A DNA stretch of 46,313 nucleotides, from positions 1 to 46,313 of the forward strand of contig CAZHPV010000013.1 of NCBI GenBank assembly GCA_964534845.1, read 5' to 3'. The DNA comes from CALCKU01 sp964534845. Its GTDB lineage: Bacteria; Pseudomonadota; Alphaproteobacteria; Caulobacterales; Maricaulaceae. The notes beneath the pieces were generated by a model. That model saw nothing but the letters and a program-made list of their open reading frames with translations. It ran no database searches and was not told the origin of the DNA. The position numbers and the translations under genes are program-made. Shown here in pieces: positions 1 to 8,615 of this stretch. Numbering within the stretch: the stretch's first letter is position 1; every line of letters begins with the position of its first letter.

Positions 1-204
1 CCCACCTTCCTGATCTATAAAAATAAGACAGTCCCGTCCGACGACAGACCGGAGTTCCGATGTCAGCCGCTTTACCTGTTCCGGTTTCTCAATATTGCGG
101 GCAAATAGTATAAACCCCCAAGGATTTGCATCCCGAAAAAAGGCAGATTCTGCGGCAGTTAACTTTGGACCCGAGAGGCCGAATATAACGGCTGATGGGC
201 TCAT
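1..204 (-). CDS. nagZ: Beta-N-acetylhexosaminidase NagZ, N-terminal part (cut by window edge)
   Basis: Only the first 68 codons lie in the window. They translate to a glycoside hydrolase family 3 N-terminus: a WGFILFARNIEKPEQ stretch at residues 29-43 and an IDQEGG motif at 63-68, both characteristic of NagZ. NagZ is a cytoplasmic enzyme that removes N-acetylglucosamine from anhydro-muropeptides during peptidoglycan recycling. The ATG overlaps the stop codon of the upstream SPOR gene as ATGA, so the two are probably translationally coupled. In many alphaproteobacteria scpA, scpB and tat genes follow nagZ; that stretch is outside this window. Family assignment is confident despite truncation by the window edge. 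Confidence 0.9.
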   Translation of the reverse strand, partial: MSPSAVIFGLSGPKLTAAESAFFRDANPWGFILFARNIEKPEQVKRLTSELRSVVGRDCLIFIDQEGG

Positions 205-923
205 TTTTTTGTCACAAAACAGGCCTGATCACGCGCCACTAATCGCTCGCATAAACGGTCCGCTGCCGCTTTATCATCAAGACCGGCAAGTCGTAGGCGG
301 TAATAAACGCCCTTATCACCCAAATCCGCCCGCTTAATATCGGCATAAAGACGGTCTGGCAAAACACTGTCAAATTTTTGCTCTATGGTTTTCCAGATTT
401 CTTCCGCATCGCCCCGAGATCGTACAGACGCGACTTGGGCCACATAAACCGAGCCACCTACAGGCACGCTGGTACTGGGGGCGCTGTTGGTAGGAGCAGC
501 CGTTCCCGCCTGTCCACTCGGTTTCCCAAGGGGTTCAGGTGCCTTGATAATAATATTGGCCTTGTCTGGAATATCGATAGGTTTTTCCGCAGTATCGACC
601 GTATTGACGCGGTCATCCACTGTTTCCCCGTCTATCACCTTGTAAATATCCTTGTTTTGATCCGGCGTTATATCTCCGCCCGGATTTTCAGGTTTGACTT
701 TAAACGGTGTACGATCAGCATTAACCGTTGGCGGTGTGGCCCGGTCGCGCACGCCCGACTGATAGACTTTGAAAACCAGCAGAGCCAATAGAAGCAAAAA
801 CCCCAACCCTAATATTAGGAGCCACATAGCCCGCCGGCCATTCTGTTCCTGTACATCAAATGGCCGTGTGTCCTGATGCATCCTCAGATCAGGATCAATC
901 TCGCGTTTAATTTTGTCTTCCAT
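201..923 (-). CDS. SPOR-domain, single-pass membrane protein
   Basis: A 240-residue protein with a cytoplasmic N-terminus of about 32 residues, one membrane helix at about 33-53, a Pro/Thr/Ala-rich linker, and a C-terminal SPOR domain at about 158-240 beginning GGSVYVAQVASVRSRGDAEEI. SPOR domains bind septal peptidoglycan strands stripped of stem peptides. The bitopic layout (inside N-terminus, periplasmic SPOR) resembles FtsN/DedD-like division proteins. The adjacent nagZ fits a cell-wall role. The ATG at 923 is preceded by an AAGGG ribosome site. The domain is clear; calling it a division protein is inference. Confidence 0.85.
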   Translation of the reverse strand: MEDKIKREIDPDLRMHQDTRPFDVQEQNGRRAMWLLILGLGFLLLLALLVFKVYQSGVRDRATPPTVNADRTPFKVKPENPGGDITPDQNKDIYKVIDGETVDDRVNTVDTAEKPIDIPDKANIIIKAPEPLGKPSGQAGTAAPTNSAPSTSVPVGGSVYVAQVASVRSRGDAEEIWKTIEQKFDSVLPDRLYADIKRADLGDKGVYYRLRLAGLDDKAAADRLCERLVARDQACFVTKK

Positions 924-1036
924 ATTACCCTTCTATCGCCCACAAATCTATAGAAACTGGCCGAATCGTGACCAGACTAGCAAATATTTCGCCCAAATGC
1001 TAAATTATCGTCGTTAAAAAACAGCCCTCTTAAAAA

Positions 1037-2227
1037 TCATAAATAACCCGAAACTGAAAACAGTTTTTTATGCTCGGCAATCGCATGCGTATCTGTCATA
1101 GCGGCAATATAATCACAGACAATTCGCGCGGTATGTTTCGTCTTAGGCCCGTTGCATTCACGGCGTAGCTCTGTGGGTAAAATATCGGGATCAGATAAAA
1201 ACAGCTCAAACAGCTCGCTGACCACGCGTGTAGCCTGCCCCATCATGCGGTTAACTTTGTAATGCTTATACATATTATCATATAGAAATTTACGCAGCGG
1301 GCCTTCTTCTTTCCTAAAGGATACGCTGAAATCTACAACGGCCCGATTAAGTCCGCGAATATCATCGGCACTTTGCGGATCATGATCTTTGAGGCGGGTA
1401 CGCGTTTCAGTCAGTACATCCGAAACCATTATCCCGATCAGGTCGCGCACGCTTTCATGAATAAGCCTGTCCTCGGAAATATCAGGATAGCGCGCCCTCA
1501 CATCGCCAAACACCCGGCCCACAAGCGGCACCTCGGAAATATCCGAGACGCTAAACAAGCCAGCCCGCAACCCGTCATCAATATCATGATTATTATAGGC
1601 AATATCATCCGCAATAGCGGCGACTTGGGCCTCGGGACCTGCATAAGTGCCAAGTTCTAGCCGCTCCCAGTCTTCCAAATGCCGTATCGCCCAAGGCAAG
1701 TTTTTAATATCAGATTCCGACGCGATAAGCGGGCCGTTATGCTTGGCAATCCCCTCTAATGTCTCCCATGTCAGGTTCAGCCCGTCAAATTCGGCGTAAC
1801 GCCCTTCAAGCTTTTCAACAATACGCAAGGTTTGGGCATTATGATCGAACCCCCCGTAATCCTCCATACCTTTTTGCAAAGCATTCTCGCCGGAATGGCC
1901 GAAGGGTGGATGGCCGAGATCATGGGCGAGCGCTAGGCATTCCGCGAGGTCCTCGTCCAGCCCCAGAACCCGCGCGATAGACCGGGCAATTTGCGAGACT
2001 TCCAGAGAATGCGTCAGTCTTGTGCGGTAATAATCCCCTTCATGGGAGACAAAAACCTGCGTTTTGCCTTTAAGGCGGCGAAAGGCGCTGGAATGGATAA
2101 TACGGTCTTTATCACGTTGAAACGCAGAGCGCTCCGAACTGCTGGGTTGGGCGAGACGCCGCCCCCGACAATTTGTCGGATCAGAGGCATAGGCTGCACG
2201 CCCGCGAATAGAAGGAAATGTAAACAT
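1037..2227 (-). CDS. dgt: Deoxyguanosinetriphosphate triphosphohydrolase-like dNTPase (HD family)
   Basis: The 396-residue protein has the HD-superfamily metal site: H73 in RLTHSLEV, H102-D103 in LALAHDLGHPPFGHSG, and a later Asp in the ADDIAYNNHDIDD stretch. The length and the HPPFGHSGE motif fit the shorter dGTPase-like type common in alphaproteobacteria. Such enzymes release triphosphate from dNTPs and so adjust nucleotide pools. The ATG is preceded by an AAGG ribosome site. The gene is divergent from erpA across a gap of about 87 bases. In many relatives argS lies directly downstream, before the SPOR gene; here that gap is only 113 bases. Confidence 0.9.
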   Translation of the reverse strand: MFTFPSIRGRAAYASDPTNCRGRRLAQPSSSERSAFQRDKDRIIHSSAFRRLKGKTQVFVSHEGDYYRTRLTHSLEVSQIARSIARVLGLDEDLAECLALAHDLGHPPFGHSGENALQKGMEDYGGFDHNAQTLRIVEKLEGRYAEFDGLNLTWETLEGIAKHNGPLIASESDIKNLPWAIRHLEDWERLELGTYAGPEAQVAAIADDIAYNNHDIDDGLRAGLFSVSDISEVPLVGRVFGDVRARYPDISEDRLIHESVRDLIGIMVSDVLTETRTRLKDHDPQSADDIRGLNRAVVDFSVSFRKEEGPLRKFLYDNMYKHYKVNRMMGQATRVVSELFELFLSDPDILPTELRRECNGPKTKHTARIVCDYIAAMTDTHAIAEHKKLFSVSGYL

Positions 2228-2314
2228 ATTTGCCTTACATCACACCCCGAAATTTGGGGCTTTAAAAACACAATCACGCACCTTATATAGGGATTCAGAA
2301 TAAAGGATAGTCGG

Positions 2315-2647
2315 ATGTCGGAAATCTCAGTGTCACTTAGCGCCTCAGCCGCAAAGCAAATTAAGGCGATCATGACCAAACAGGGTTTTGATAAATATAT
2401 GCGCGTGGCCGTCGAGGGCGGAGGCTGCTCCGGTTTTCAGTATAAATTCGATTTTGCCGATCAACCCAATGATGATGACATCGTTATAGAGCGCGACGGC
2501 GCCAAAGTCGTCGTCGATGATATGAGCCTTGGTTTTCTGGAAGGCTCTGAGATAGACTATGTTAATGAGCTTATCGGCGCAGCTTTCAAAATCCATAATC
2601 CTAACGCTACGGCGGGCTGTGGCTGCGGCACGAGTTTCTCGGTTTAG
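2315..2647 (+). CDS. erpA: A-type iron-sulfur carrier protein ErpA
   Basis: A 110-residue HesB/IscA family protein with the three conserved cluster-binding cysteines, C38 (GGGCSGFQY) and C102/C104 (GCGCGTSF at the C-terminus). A-type carriers pass Fe-S clusters from the assembly machinery to client enzymes. A strong AAAGGA ribosome site precedes the ATG. It appears monocistronic, with about 150 bases before radA. ErpA is chosen over IscA or SufA because a stand-alone copy next to dgt is the usual alphaproteobacterial ErpA location; sequence alone does not fully separate these paralogues. Confidence 0.85.
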   Translation: MSEISVSLSASAAKQIKAIMTKQGFDKYMRVAVEGGGCSGFQYKFDFADQPNDDDIVIERDGAKVVVDDMSLGFLEGSEIDYVNELIGAAFKIHNPNATAGCGCGTSFSV

Positions 2648-2799
2648 ACGCGCGTTTCAAACTAAAACTAAGTTTTGAAGTCGCACAGACATTACCCAAG
2701 CAAATTATGCCCAATAAAAAAGAACAAAGCATAAACATTTCTTGACATAGTGCGTCGTATCAGGCATGGAATCGCTATAGCCGAGCGGAGCCATGCCCC

Positions 2800-4209
2800 A
2801 TGCCAAAAGCCCAGAATATATTTGTCTGCCAGTCTTGCGGCTCGGTACATGCAAAATGGGCGGGGCGCTGCGATAGTTGCGGGGAGTGGAACACCCTCAT
2901 CGAGGAGGCCACACATAGCCATAGCCCCTCGCCTGCGTCCAAGCGAAAGAAAACGCGCGGTATAGATTTTATTGACCTTAACGGCGAGAGCGCAGAGCTT
3001 CCACGTATGCGCACTGGTATTGACGAGCTTGACCGCGTGACGGGCGGCGGGCTTGTCCCCGGTTCTGCCCTCCTTGTCGGCGGCGACCCCGGCATTGGCA
3101 AGTCCACCCTCCTCTTACAAGCTACTGGCAAACTCGCCAAACAAGGCATTAAAACCGCCTATATTTCAGGCGAGGAGAGTACGGGTCAAGTCAGGCGCCG
3201 CGCCAAAAGGTTAGAGCTTTCAGACAGCCCTGTGGCCTTGGCAGCAGAAACCTCGCTTGGACATATTCTAGACGGGCTAATGGCGGAAAAACCCGATGTC
3301 GTGATTATCGACTCCATTCAGACGCTTTGGTCAGATCAGCTAGCCGCGGCCCCCGGCACAGTGGCGCAAGTCAGGGCCTGCGCGCAAGAACTCACACGCT
3401 TTGCCAAAAAACGCGGCGCCGCCGTTATTCTTGTTGGGCATGTCACGAAAGACGGCCAGATTGCAGGCCCGCGCGTGGTCGAACATATGGTCGATGCTGT
3501 GCTCTATTTTGAAGGCGACCGCGCCCACCAATTCCGCATATTGCGCGCCCATAAAAACCGTTTTGGCCCCACAGACGAGATCGGCGTGTTTGAAATGCGC
3601 GAGCAAGGCTTATCCGAAGTCCCTAACCCGTCTGCGCTTTTTCTGGATGGGCGCGAATATAATGCCAGCGGAGCGGCTGTCTTTGCCGGTATGGAAGGCA
3701 CGCGCCCGGTTCTCACCGAAATACAAGCCCTTGTTGCCCCCGCCGCTTTCGGAACACCGCGCCGCGCCGTTGTCGGTTGGGATAGTGGGCGACTCGCCAT
3801 GGTGTTGGCTGTGCTTGAGGCACGCTGCGGGATAAGTTTTGCGGGCAAGGACGTTTATCTGAATGTCGCAGGCGGCTTACGGATCAATGAACCCGCCGCT
3901 GATCTGGCCGTTGCCGCCGCTCTGGCCTCATCGGCGTTTGATATCGCTCTGCCCTCTGACGCGGTTATTTTTGGCGAAATCAGCCTATCCGGTGACGTTC
4001 GAGCGGTCGGACGGACAGATTTACGCCTCAAGGAAGCCTCAAAATTAGGATTTAAACGCGCAATCGCCCCAACCCCTTTACAAAAAAACACCAAAAAATC
4101 CCCTGCGGAACTGCCAATAATTGAAATCAAGGCTTTGCGCGACCTCATAAGGCGTGTAGAGGAAGCTCACGAAGGCTCCCAGAACGACGATTCCCTCTGG
4201 GCTGCCTAA
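2800..4209 (+). CDS. radA: DNA repair protein RadA
   Basis: The 469-residue protein has the full RadA layout: a four-cysteine zinc finger (C10, C13, C24, C27), a Walker A motif GGDPGIGKST at 94-103, the RadA-specific KNRFG motif at 252-256, and a C-terminal Lon-protease-like domain with no visible need for proteolysis. RadA is a RecA-like ATPase that promotes branch migration in recombination intermediates. The start has a GGAG sequence about 9 bases upstream. A nearer ATG at 2793 is out of frame. It heads a plus-strand run with cvpA, purF and an SDR gene, an order common in alphaproteobacteria. Confidence 0.95.
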   Translation: MPKAQNIFVCQSCGSVHAKWAGRCDSCGEWNTLIEEATHSHSPSPASKRKKTRGIDFIDLNGESAELPRMRTGIDELDRVTGGGLVPGSALLVGGDPGIGKSTLLLQATGKLAKQGIKTAYISGEESTGQVRRRAKRLELSDSPVALAAETSLGHILDGLMAEKPDVVIIDSIQTLWSDQLAAAPGTVAQVRACAQELTRFAKKRGAAVILVGHVTKDGQIAGPRVVEHMVDAVLYFEGDRAHQFRILRAHKNRFGPTDEIGVFEMREQGLSEVPNPSALFLDGREYNASGAAVFAGMEGTRPVLTEIQALVAPAAFGTPRRAVVGWDSGRLAMVLAVLEARCGISFAGKDVYLNVAGGLRINEPAADLAVAAALASSAFDIALPSDAVIFGEISLSGDVRAVGRTDLRLKEASKLGFKRAIAPTPLQKNTKKSPAELPIIEIKALRDLIRRVEEAHEGSQNDDSLWAA

Positions 4210-4257
4210 CAGTAATGGTTATCGAGCGCCTAAGCGCTCCAATTATAGGTAATCGAT

Positions 4258-4935
4258 ATGAGCATAGGCCCTTGGGTTTTTAACGGCTTTGATATTGTCG
4301 TCCTTCTCGTTGTCATAATATCCATGCTTATGGCTTTAGGCCGCGGGTTTTTCCGCGAATTTATCTCGATCTCAGCGCTCGTTATCGCAGGCGGATTTGC
4401 GCTTTTTGCCTTTGGCCGTTTTCGTCCTGCCGCACATGATTTTATAAAAAACCCGGGCTGGTTAGCCGATGGCGCCTTAGCATTGGGAAGCTTTGCCTTT
4501 GCCTATATGCTGGTTAGTTTTGTCCTCAGTGGGATAGTCAAATCTGTTAAAGGAAAAAATGTCGGTTTTATAGACCGCTTACTTGGCGCGGGCTTTGGCG
4601 GCGCGCGCGGCTTGCTCATAGCGGCCCTCTTTACAATGATAGCAACGGCCTCTTACCGCGAAGGCCAAGCCGCCCAAGAATTCAAATCCCGCGTTCTGGA
4701 AAATCAGCAAAGCCTGCCGGAAGATGTATTGGAAAACGCTCCGAGAGATGTCCGGGACTGGCTGGAAAAACCGCCGCCGGAACTGCCGGGCTTCATTCAG
4801 GGCTCGACACTTTATCCGCTTTTGGATAAAATCGGAGATGCGTTACGGGCTCTTCCTTTTACAAAAGTCAGAACCGCAGCAGATAATTTAAAAAGCGGCG
4901 ATCTTTCGCGCATCCTAGAAAGTGTCAAGGAATGA
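4258..4935 (+). CDS. cvpA: CvpA family membrane protein
   Basis: A 225-residue protein whose first 130 residues hold about four hydrophobic helices with the CvpA pattern: a GRGFFREFISI motif after the first helix and GFIDRLLGAGFGGARGLLIAA in the third to fourth region. The C-terminal third is soluble. CvpA was named for colicin V production in E. coli; its biochemical role is unsettled, with links to envelope homeostasis. The 3' end overlaps purF by four bases (ATGA), the classical cvpA-purF coupling. An AGGT sequence precedes the ATG. Confidence 0.88.
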   Translation: MSIGPWVFNGFDIVVLLVVIISMLMALGRGFFREFISISALVIAGGFALFAFGRFRPAAHDFIKNPGWLADGALALGSFAFAYMLVSFVLSGIVKSVKGKNVGFIDRLLGAGFGGARGLLIAALFTMIATASYREGQAAQEFKSRVLENQQSLPEDVLENAPRDVRDWLEKPPPELPGFIQGSTLYPLLDKIGDALRALPFTKVRTAADNLKSGDLSRILESVKE

Positions 4936-6410
4936 CGACCTTAAATCCCACCGCATATTTTGATCCTCATGAAGATAAAATTCGGGAAGAATGCGGTGTA
5001 TTTGGGATTTTTGGCATGGATAATGCGGCCTCTTTAACCGCCCTTGGCCTCCATGCCCTACAGCACCGCGGACAGGAAGCCTGCGGCATTGCCAGCTATG
5101 ACGGCAAGAAATTCCACACGGAACGTCATTTGGGCCTTGTCGGTGATAATTTCACCGGAGCCGACCCTTCACAAAGACTAAAAGGACATGTCTCCATTGG
5201 ACATGTGCGCTACTCGACAGCCGGCGAGACCATATTGCGTAATGTCCAACCTCTTTTTTCGGAATTACATGCGGGCGGCTTTGCGCTGGCTCATAATGGC
5301 CACATCACAAATGCCTATACAATCAGAGAACAATTGGTAGAAGACGGTGCAATTTTTCAAAGTACATCGGACACGGAAGTTGTCATTCATCTTGTGGCCC
5401 GCGCTCGGGCCGGAAAATTTATTGACCGCTTTATCAATGCCTTGCGCCGCATAGACGGTGGCTTTGCTTTTGTCGGCATGACGAATGAACAATTAATTGG
5501 TGCCAGAGACAGACTCGGCATACGCCCGCTCCTTATAGGCCGTCTGGGCGATAGCTATTTATTAGCGTCTGAGACCTGCGCTTTGGATATGATCAATGCT
5601 GAATTTATCCGCGAAGTGGAGCCTGGCGAAGTTGTTGTTATCAACTCAGACGGTATACGCTCTTTTAGGGCTTACCCAAAAACGCAGTCTCGTCCCTGTA
5701 TTTTTGAATTTGTCTATTTTGCCCGCCCAGATTCGATCGTCAGTGGGAAAAGTGTCTATGAAGTGCGCAAACGTATGGGCCAGAGACTCGCGCAGGAAAC
5801 CCCAGCAGATGTCGACGTTATTATTCCCGTCCCCGATAGCGGTGTTCCCGCGGCACTGGGCTTTGCACAGAAAACCAATATTCCTTTTGAACTAGGCATT
5901 ATACGCAATCATTATGTTGGGCGAACGTTTATCCAACCCACGCAACAAATCCGTGATATGGGCGTGCGCTTAAAACATTCCGCCAACCGTGCTATGATTG
6001 AAGGCAAGCGCGTTTTACTGGTCGACGATTCTATCGTTCGCGGCACAACGTCAACCAAAATTGTACGCATGATTAAAGCCGCAGGGGCAAAGGAAGTCCA
6101 TTTCCGGTCTGCCTCCCCGCCTATCAAGTTTCCCGATCATTACGGCATAGATATGCCGACAACGGAGAAACTCATCGCGGCGAATTATAGTCTGGATGCC
6201 ATGACGCAAATGCTCGAAGTGGACAGTCTGGGATTTCTGTCCATAGAAGGCCTTTATTGGGCGATGGGTGAGGAATACCGCGAAGATGACACGCCGCAAT
6301 ATACTGATCACTGTTTTACTGGCCAGTATCCAACGCAACTCGTAGATCGTGACCGCGAATTATTAGGCAATAAGAGCCCTCAATTATCTTTCCTCGTTGA
6401 AGTCGCTTAA
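4932..6410 (+). CDS. purF: Amidophosphoribosyltransferase PurF
   Basis: A 492-residue glutamine PRPP amidotransferase, the first committed step of purine synthesis. C21 in EECGVFGIFG should be the N-terminal nucleophile after removal of a 20-residue propeptide. The glutaminase domain spans about 21-255 and the phosphoribosyltransferase domain about 270-470, with the PRPP loop VLLVDDSIVRGTTS at 361-374. Compared with the Bacillus enzyme, the cluster-ligand cysteines are absent (PDHYGID where Bacillus has a Cys, and a single Cys before FTGQYPT), so no Fe-S cluster is expected. Translation is probably coupled to cvpA. Confidence 0.97.
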   Translation: MTTLNPTAYFDPHEDKIREECGVFGIFGMDNAASLTALGLHALQHRGQEACGIASYDGKKFHTERHLGLVGDNFTGADPSQRLKGHVSIGHVRYSTAGETILRNVQPLFSELHAGGFALAHNGHITNAYTIREQLVEDGAIFQSTSDTEVVIHLVARARAGKFIDRFINALRRIDGGFAFVGMTNEQLIGARDRLGIRPLLIGRLGDSYLLASETCALDMINAEFIREVEPGEVVVINSDGIRSFRAYPKTQSRPCIFEFVYFARPDSIVSGKSVYEVRKRMGQRLAQETPADVDVIIPVPDSGVPAALGFAQKTNIPFELGIIRNHYVGRTFIQPTQQIRDMGVRLKHSANRAMIEGKRVLLVDDSIVRGTTSTKIVRMIKAAGAKEVHFRSASPPIKFPDHYGIDMPTTEKLIAANYSLDAMTQMLEVDSLGFLSIEGLYWAMGEEYREDDTPQYTDHCFTGQYPTQLVDRDRELLGNKSPQLSFLVEVA

Positions 6411-6412
6411 AT

Positions 6413-7159
6413 ATGACCTTAGAGGCTGGCTCCAAACGCCCCCTTGAGGGCAGAATAATATTGGTCACAGGGGCCTCGCGCGGTATCGGGTATGCTGCGG
6501 CACGGCATATGGCCGAACAAGGCGCACATATTATAGCCTTAGCCCGTACCCAGGGCGGACTTGAAGACCTTGACGACACGATTAAAAATCTGGGCGGAGA
6601 CACCACGCTAGTACCGATTGATCTAAAGAATTTTGACGGCATAGATCAACTGGGCGCCGTCATTCATGACCGCTGGGGCCGGCTTGATGGTTTACTTGGA
6701 AATGCCGGCGTCCTTGGAGATTTAACCCCCGCCCCTCATGTAAACCCTGATGTGTTTGAAAATGTCATGGCGGTGAACATGACAGCAAATTACCGCCTCA
6801 TACGGTCGTTTGATCCTCTACTCAGGGCTTCTCCGTCTGGGCGGGCAGTCTTTTTAACCTCTTCTGTCGGCCGGAATCCGCGCGCCTTTTGGAATGCCTA
6901 TGGCGCCAGCAAGGCTGCGCTGGAAACTTTTGTACTGTCCTATGCGCAAGAAAGCTCTGTCACAAATCTAAAGGTCAATATTTTGGACCCGGGCGGCACG
7001 CGCACAGCTATGCGCGCAAAAGCTATGCCGGGTGAAGATGCCCAAACTCTACCCGATCCAGCTGATCTGGCCCCGTTAATTACTGAGATGTTGTCACCGC
7101 AATATGATGAAACGGGCGCTCATATAAAGTTCCGACAAACTCCCTATTTCAAGGGCTAA
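6413..7159 (+). CDS. Short-chain dehydrogenase/reductase (SDR) family oxidoreductase
   Basis: A 248-residue classical SDR. The Rossmann fold begins near residue 14 with the cofactor loop TGASRGIG, an NAG motif (GNAGVLG) lies mid-protein, and the catalytic Tyr and Lys sit in YGASKAALE. The start lies two bases after the purF stop codon, so it belongs to the radA-cvpA-purF transcript. SDRs in this position resemble the YciK-like group, whose substrate is unknown. The cofactor (NAD or NADP) and substrate cannot be read from the sequence. It ends 15 bases before the end of a convergent hydrolase gene. Confidence 0.9.
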   Translation: MTLEAGSKRPLEGRIILVTGASRGIGYAAARHMAEQGAHIIALARTQGGLEDLDDTIKNLGGDTTLVPIDLKNFDGIDQLGAVIHDRWGRLDGLLGNAGVLGDLTPAPHVNPDVFENVMAVNMTANYRLIRSFDPLLRASPSGRAVFLTSSVGRNPRAFWNAYGASKAALETFVLSYAQESSVTNLKVNILDPGGTRTAMRAKAMPGEDAQTLPDPADLAPLITEMLSPQYDETGAHIKFRQTPYFKG

Positions 7160-7174
7160 ATACCCAAGCAAAGC

Positions 7175-8143
7175 CTAGAATGCATTATCGGCGAGGAATT
7201 TATCGAGACTTTCAAAGAACTGGTCCCGGAAAACATCCTTTTCCATCATAAGTTCATGTTTCGCTCCCGCCACAACACGGTGCTTAGCTTGAGCTTGGCG
7301 CGCAAAATTTAGATTTGAGGCCGGATCAACAATCGGGTCTGCACCTGCCGCCACAATCAAGGCCGGAATTTTAAGCTTGTCTGCATTACGATTTACATAA
7401 GCCATAGACCGCAAAGCGGCACTAATCCATCCATAGGAAGGAGGGCCTAACCGTAATCGCGGCTCGGTCCGGAAATAGGCCGCCCATTTTTCATATCGGT
7501 TTATATCCGACGTCAATTTATTTTCTGCAAATGATACTGGCAAACCTCTATTTTGTTTTTGAAAAGGCAAATTTTTCTGGCTCATGCCCAAATAGGATAA
7601 TGCACGGATAAGTTCACGCAAAAAAGGTGTATCCAATTCGAATATACCTAGCATCGGCGCACTACAGATAACAGCTTGGGGATTAAAGGCGCCTGAAATC
7701 ACCGATTGTAAAACAATCGTACCGCCCATGGAATGCCCCATTAAAATATGCGGTTTCGGCAAAAACGGAGACAATGTATTTGTCACATGGGCAAGGTCAT
7801 CCGCATAATCCTGAAAATCCGCGACGTAACTAATTAATGGATCGTCCAATAATCTTTGGGACAATCCCTGACCGCGAGGGTCAACCATCAGAACCGTATA
7901 ATTTCGGGCAAGTAGGTCCCCAACTGTTTCGAGATATTTTTCAATAAACTCTGTGCGTCCGGGCGAAAAAATTATTGTTCCCCGCGGCGCATCTGTTGGG
8001 GCATTGGCTAGCATAACCCTCAAGCGAATATCATCGTGGGTCACATAATAGGTTTTTGCATTGGCCTCGATATAATCCGGCAATACGCGGCCATCAGGCT
8101 GAATAAACTCAGCTTCTGGAAACGTCTGACCTGCTATCCGCAT
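7175..8143 (-). CDS. Alpha/beta hydrolase, lysophospholipase (serine aminopeptidase S33) type
   Basis: The 322-residue protein has an alpha/beta hydrolase fold: an SPGRTEFIEKY oxyanion-side segment near 60-70, VDPRGQGLS near 88-96, the nucleophile elbow GHSMGG at 136-141 (Ser138), the acid in AAGADPIVDP, and a C-terminal catalytic His in GAKHELMMEKD. This set is typical of PldB/monoacylglycerol lipase-like hydrolases acting on lysophospholipids or acylglycerols. No signal peptide is visible, so it is probably cytoplasmic. It may share a transcript with the upstream SCP2 gene, although a terminator lies between them. The substrate is inferred. Confidence 0.85.
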   Translation of the reverse strand: MRIAGQTFPEAEFIQPDGRVLPDYIEANAKTYYVTHDDIRLRVMLANAPTDAPRGTIIFSPGRTEFIEKYLETVGDLLARNYTVLMVDPRGQGLSQRLLDDPLISYVADFQDYADDLAHVTNTLSPFLPKPHILMGHSMGGTIVLQSVISGAFNPQAVICSAPMLGIFELDTPFLRELIRALSYLGMSQKNLPFQKQNRGLPVSFAENKLTSDINRYEKWAAYFRTEPRLRLGPPSYGWISAALRSMAYVNRNADKLKIPALIVAAGADPIVDPASNLNFARQAQAKHRVVAGAKHELMMEKDVFRDQFFESLDKFLADNAF

Positions 8144-8160
8144 AAATATTCCGAAGCCTC

Positions 8161-8190
8161 GTTAAGAAAATGGGGGCCGCAAGCCCCCAA
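8161..8190 (-). terminator. Rho-independent terminator after the SCP2 gene
   Basis: On the minus strand, GGGGGC and GCCCCC arms (plus a flanking A-T pair) enclose a five-base loop and are followed by ATTTTCTT. The stem spans 8171-8189. It lies just downstream of the SCP2 stop codon and should end that transcript before the hydrolase gene. Confidence 0.7.
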
Positions 8191-8203
8191 TCACCAGGAT
8201 AAA

Positions 8204-8497
8204 TTACATAGAGCTAAAAATGCTCTGTAACCCCATAGCCACGGACATATCACCTGCTACTTTCAACTTTCCGGACATGAAAGCCATCATAGGATCCAGA
8301 TTTCCTTCTGCCAAAGACAAGAAGTCTTCCTTTGAAACTGAAATTGTGCAATCGGCGTCATTGTCTTCAGTCGTCGCCTGCTGACCCGAAGCATGTACGC
8401 ATCCTTCATCTCCAAAATCAAATTTAACGGACTTATCAAGGCCACCTGACTTGCCTAGAGCTTCAGTCATTTTGGCGGCGATTTCTGCGATATCCAT
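8204..8497 (-). CDS. SCP2 sterol-binding domain protein
   Basis: A 97-residue stand-alone SCP2-like domain, with the typical centre CTISVSKEDFLSLAEGNLDPM and the ending MSGKLKVAGDMSVAMGLQSIF. SCP2 domains form a hydrophobic pocket that binds lipids or acyl-CoA. The start is placed at the ATG at 8497 because AAAGGAG lies just upstream. An in-frame ATG seven codons earlier overlaps that ribosome site and is less likely. The neighbouring lipase-like hydrolase suggests lipid handling, but the ligand is unknown. Confidence 0.85.
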   Translation of the reverse strand: MDIAEIAAKMTEALGKSGGLDKSVKFDFGDEGCVHASGQQATTEDNDADCTISVSKEDFLSLAEGNLDPMMAFMSGKLKVAGDMSVAMGLQSIFSSM

Positions 8498-8615
8498 AAG
8501 TTCTCCTTTCGATATCATTACATATTTATATATGGGACGATTTTACAAAAACTTCCAGCATTTTATGCAAGCCGGTTTTTCGCAATAACAGCCCGCGCTG
8601 TACCTTCTCTTAACG

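Noticed and set aside
2245..2259. CCCC-GAAATTT-GGGG dyad between dgt and erpA, considered as an iron-regulator operator
   Set aside because: It does not match a Fur, IscR or RirA consensus that I can recall; only a four-base-pair GC arm is certain.
2742..2780. TTGACA at 2742-2747 upstream of radA as a promoter
   Set aside because: No -10 element at proper spacing; the nearest TATAG is about 28 bases away.
4224..4239. GAGCGC-CTAA-GCGCTC hairpin between radA and cvpA
   Set aside because: Short stem without a T-tract inside an apparent operon; not a convincing terminator.
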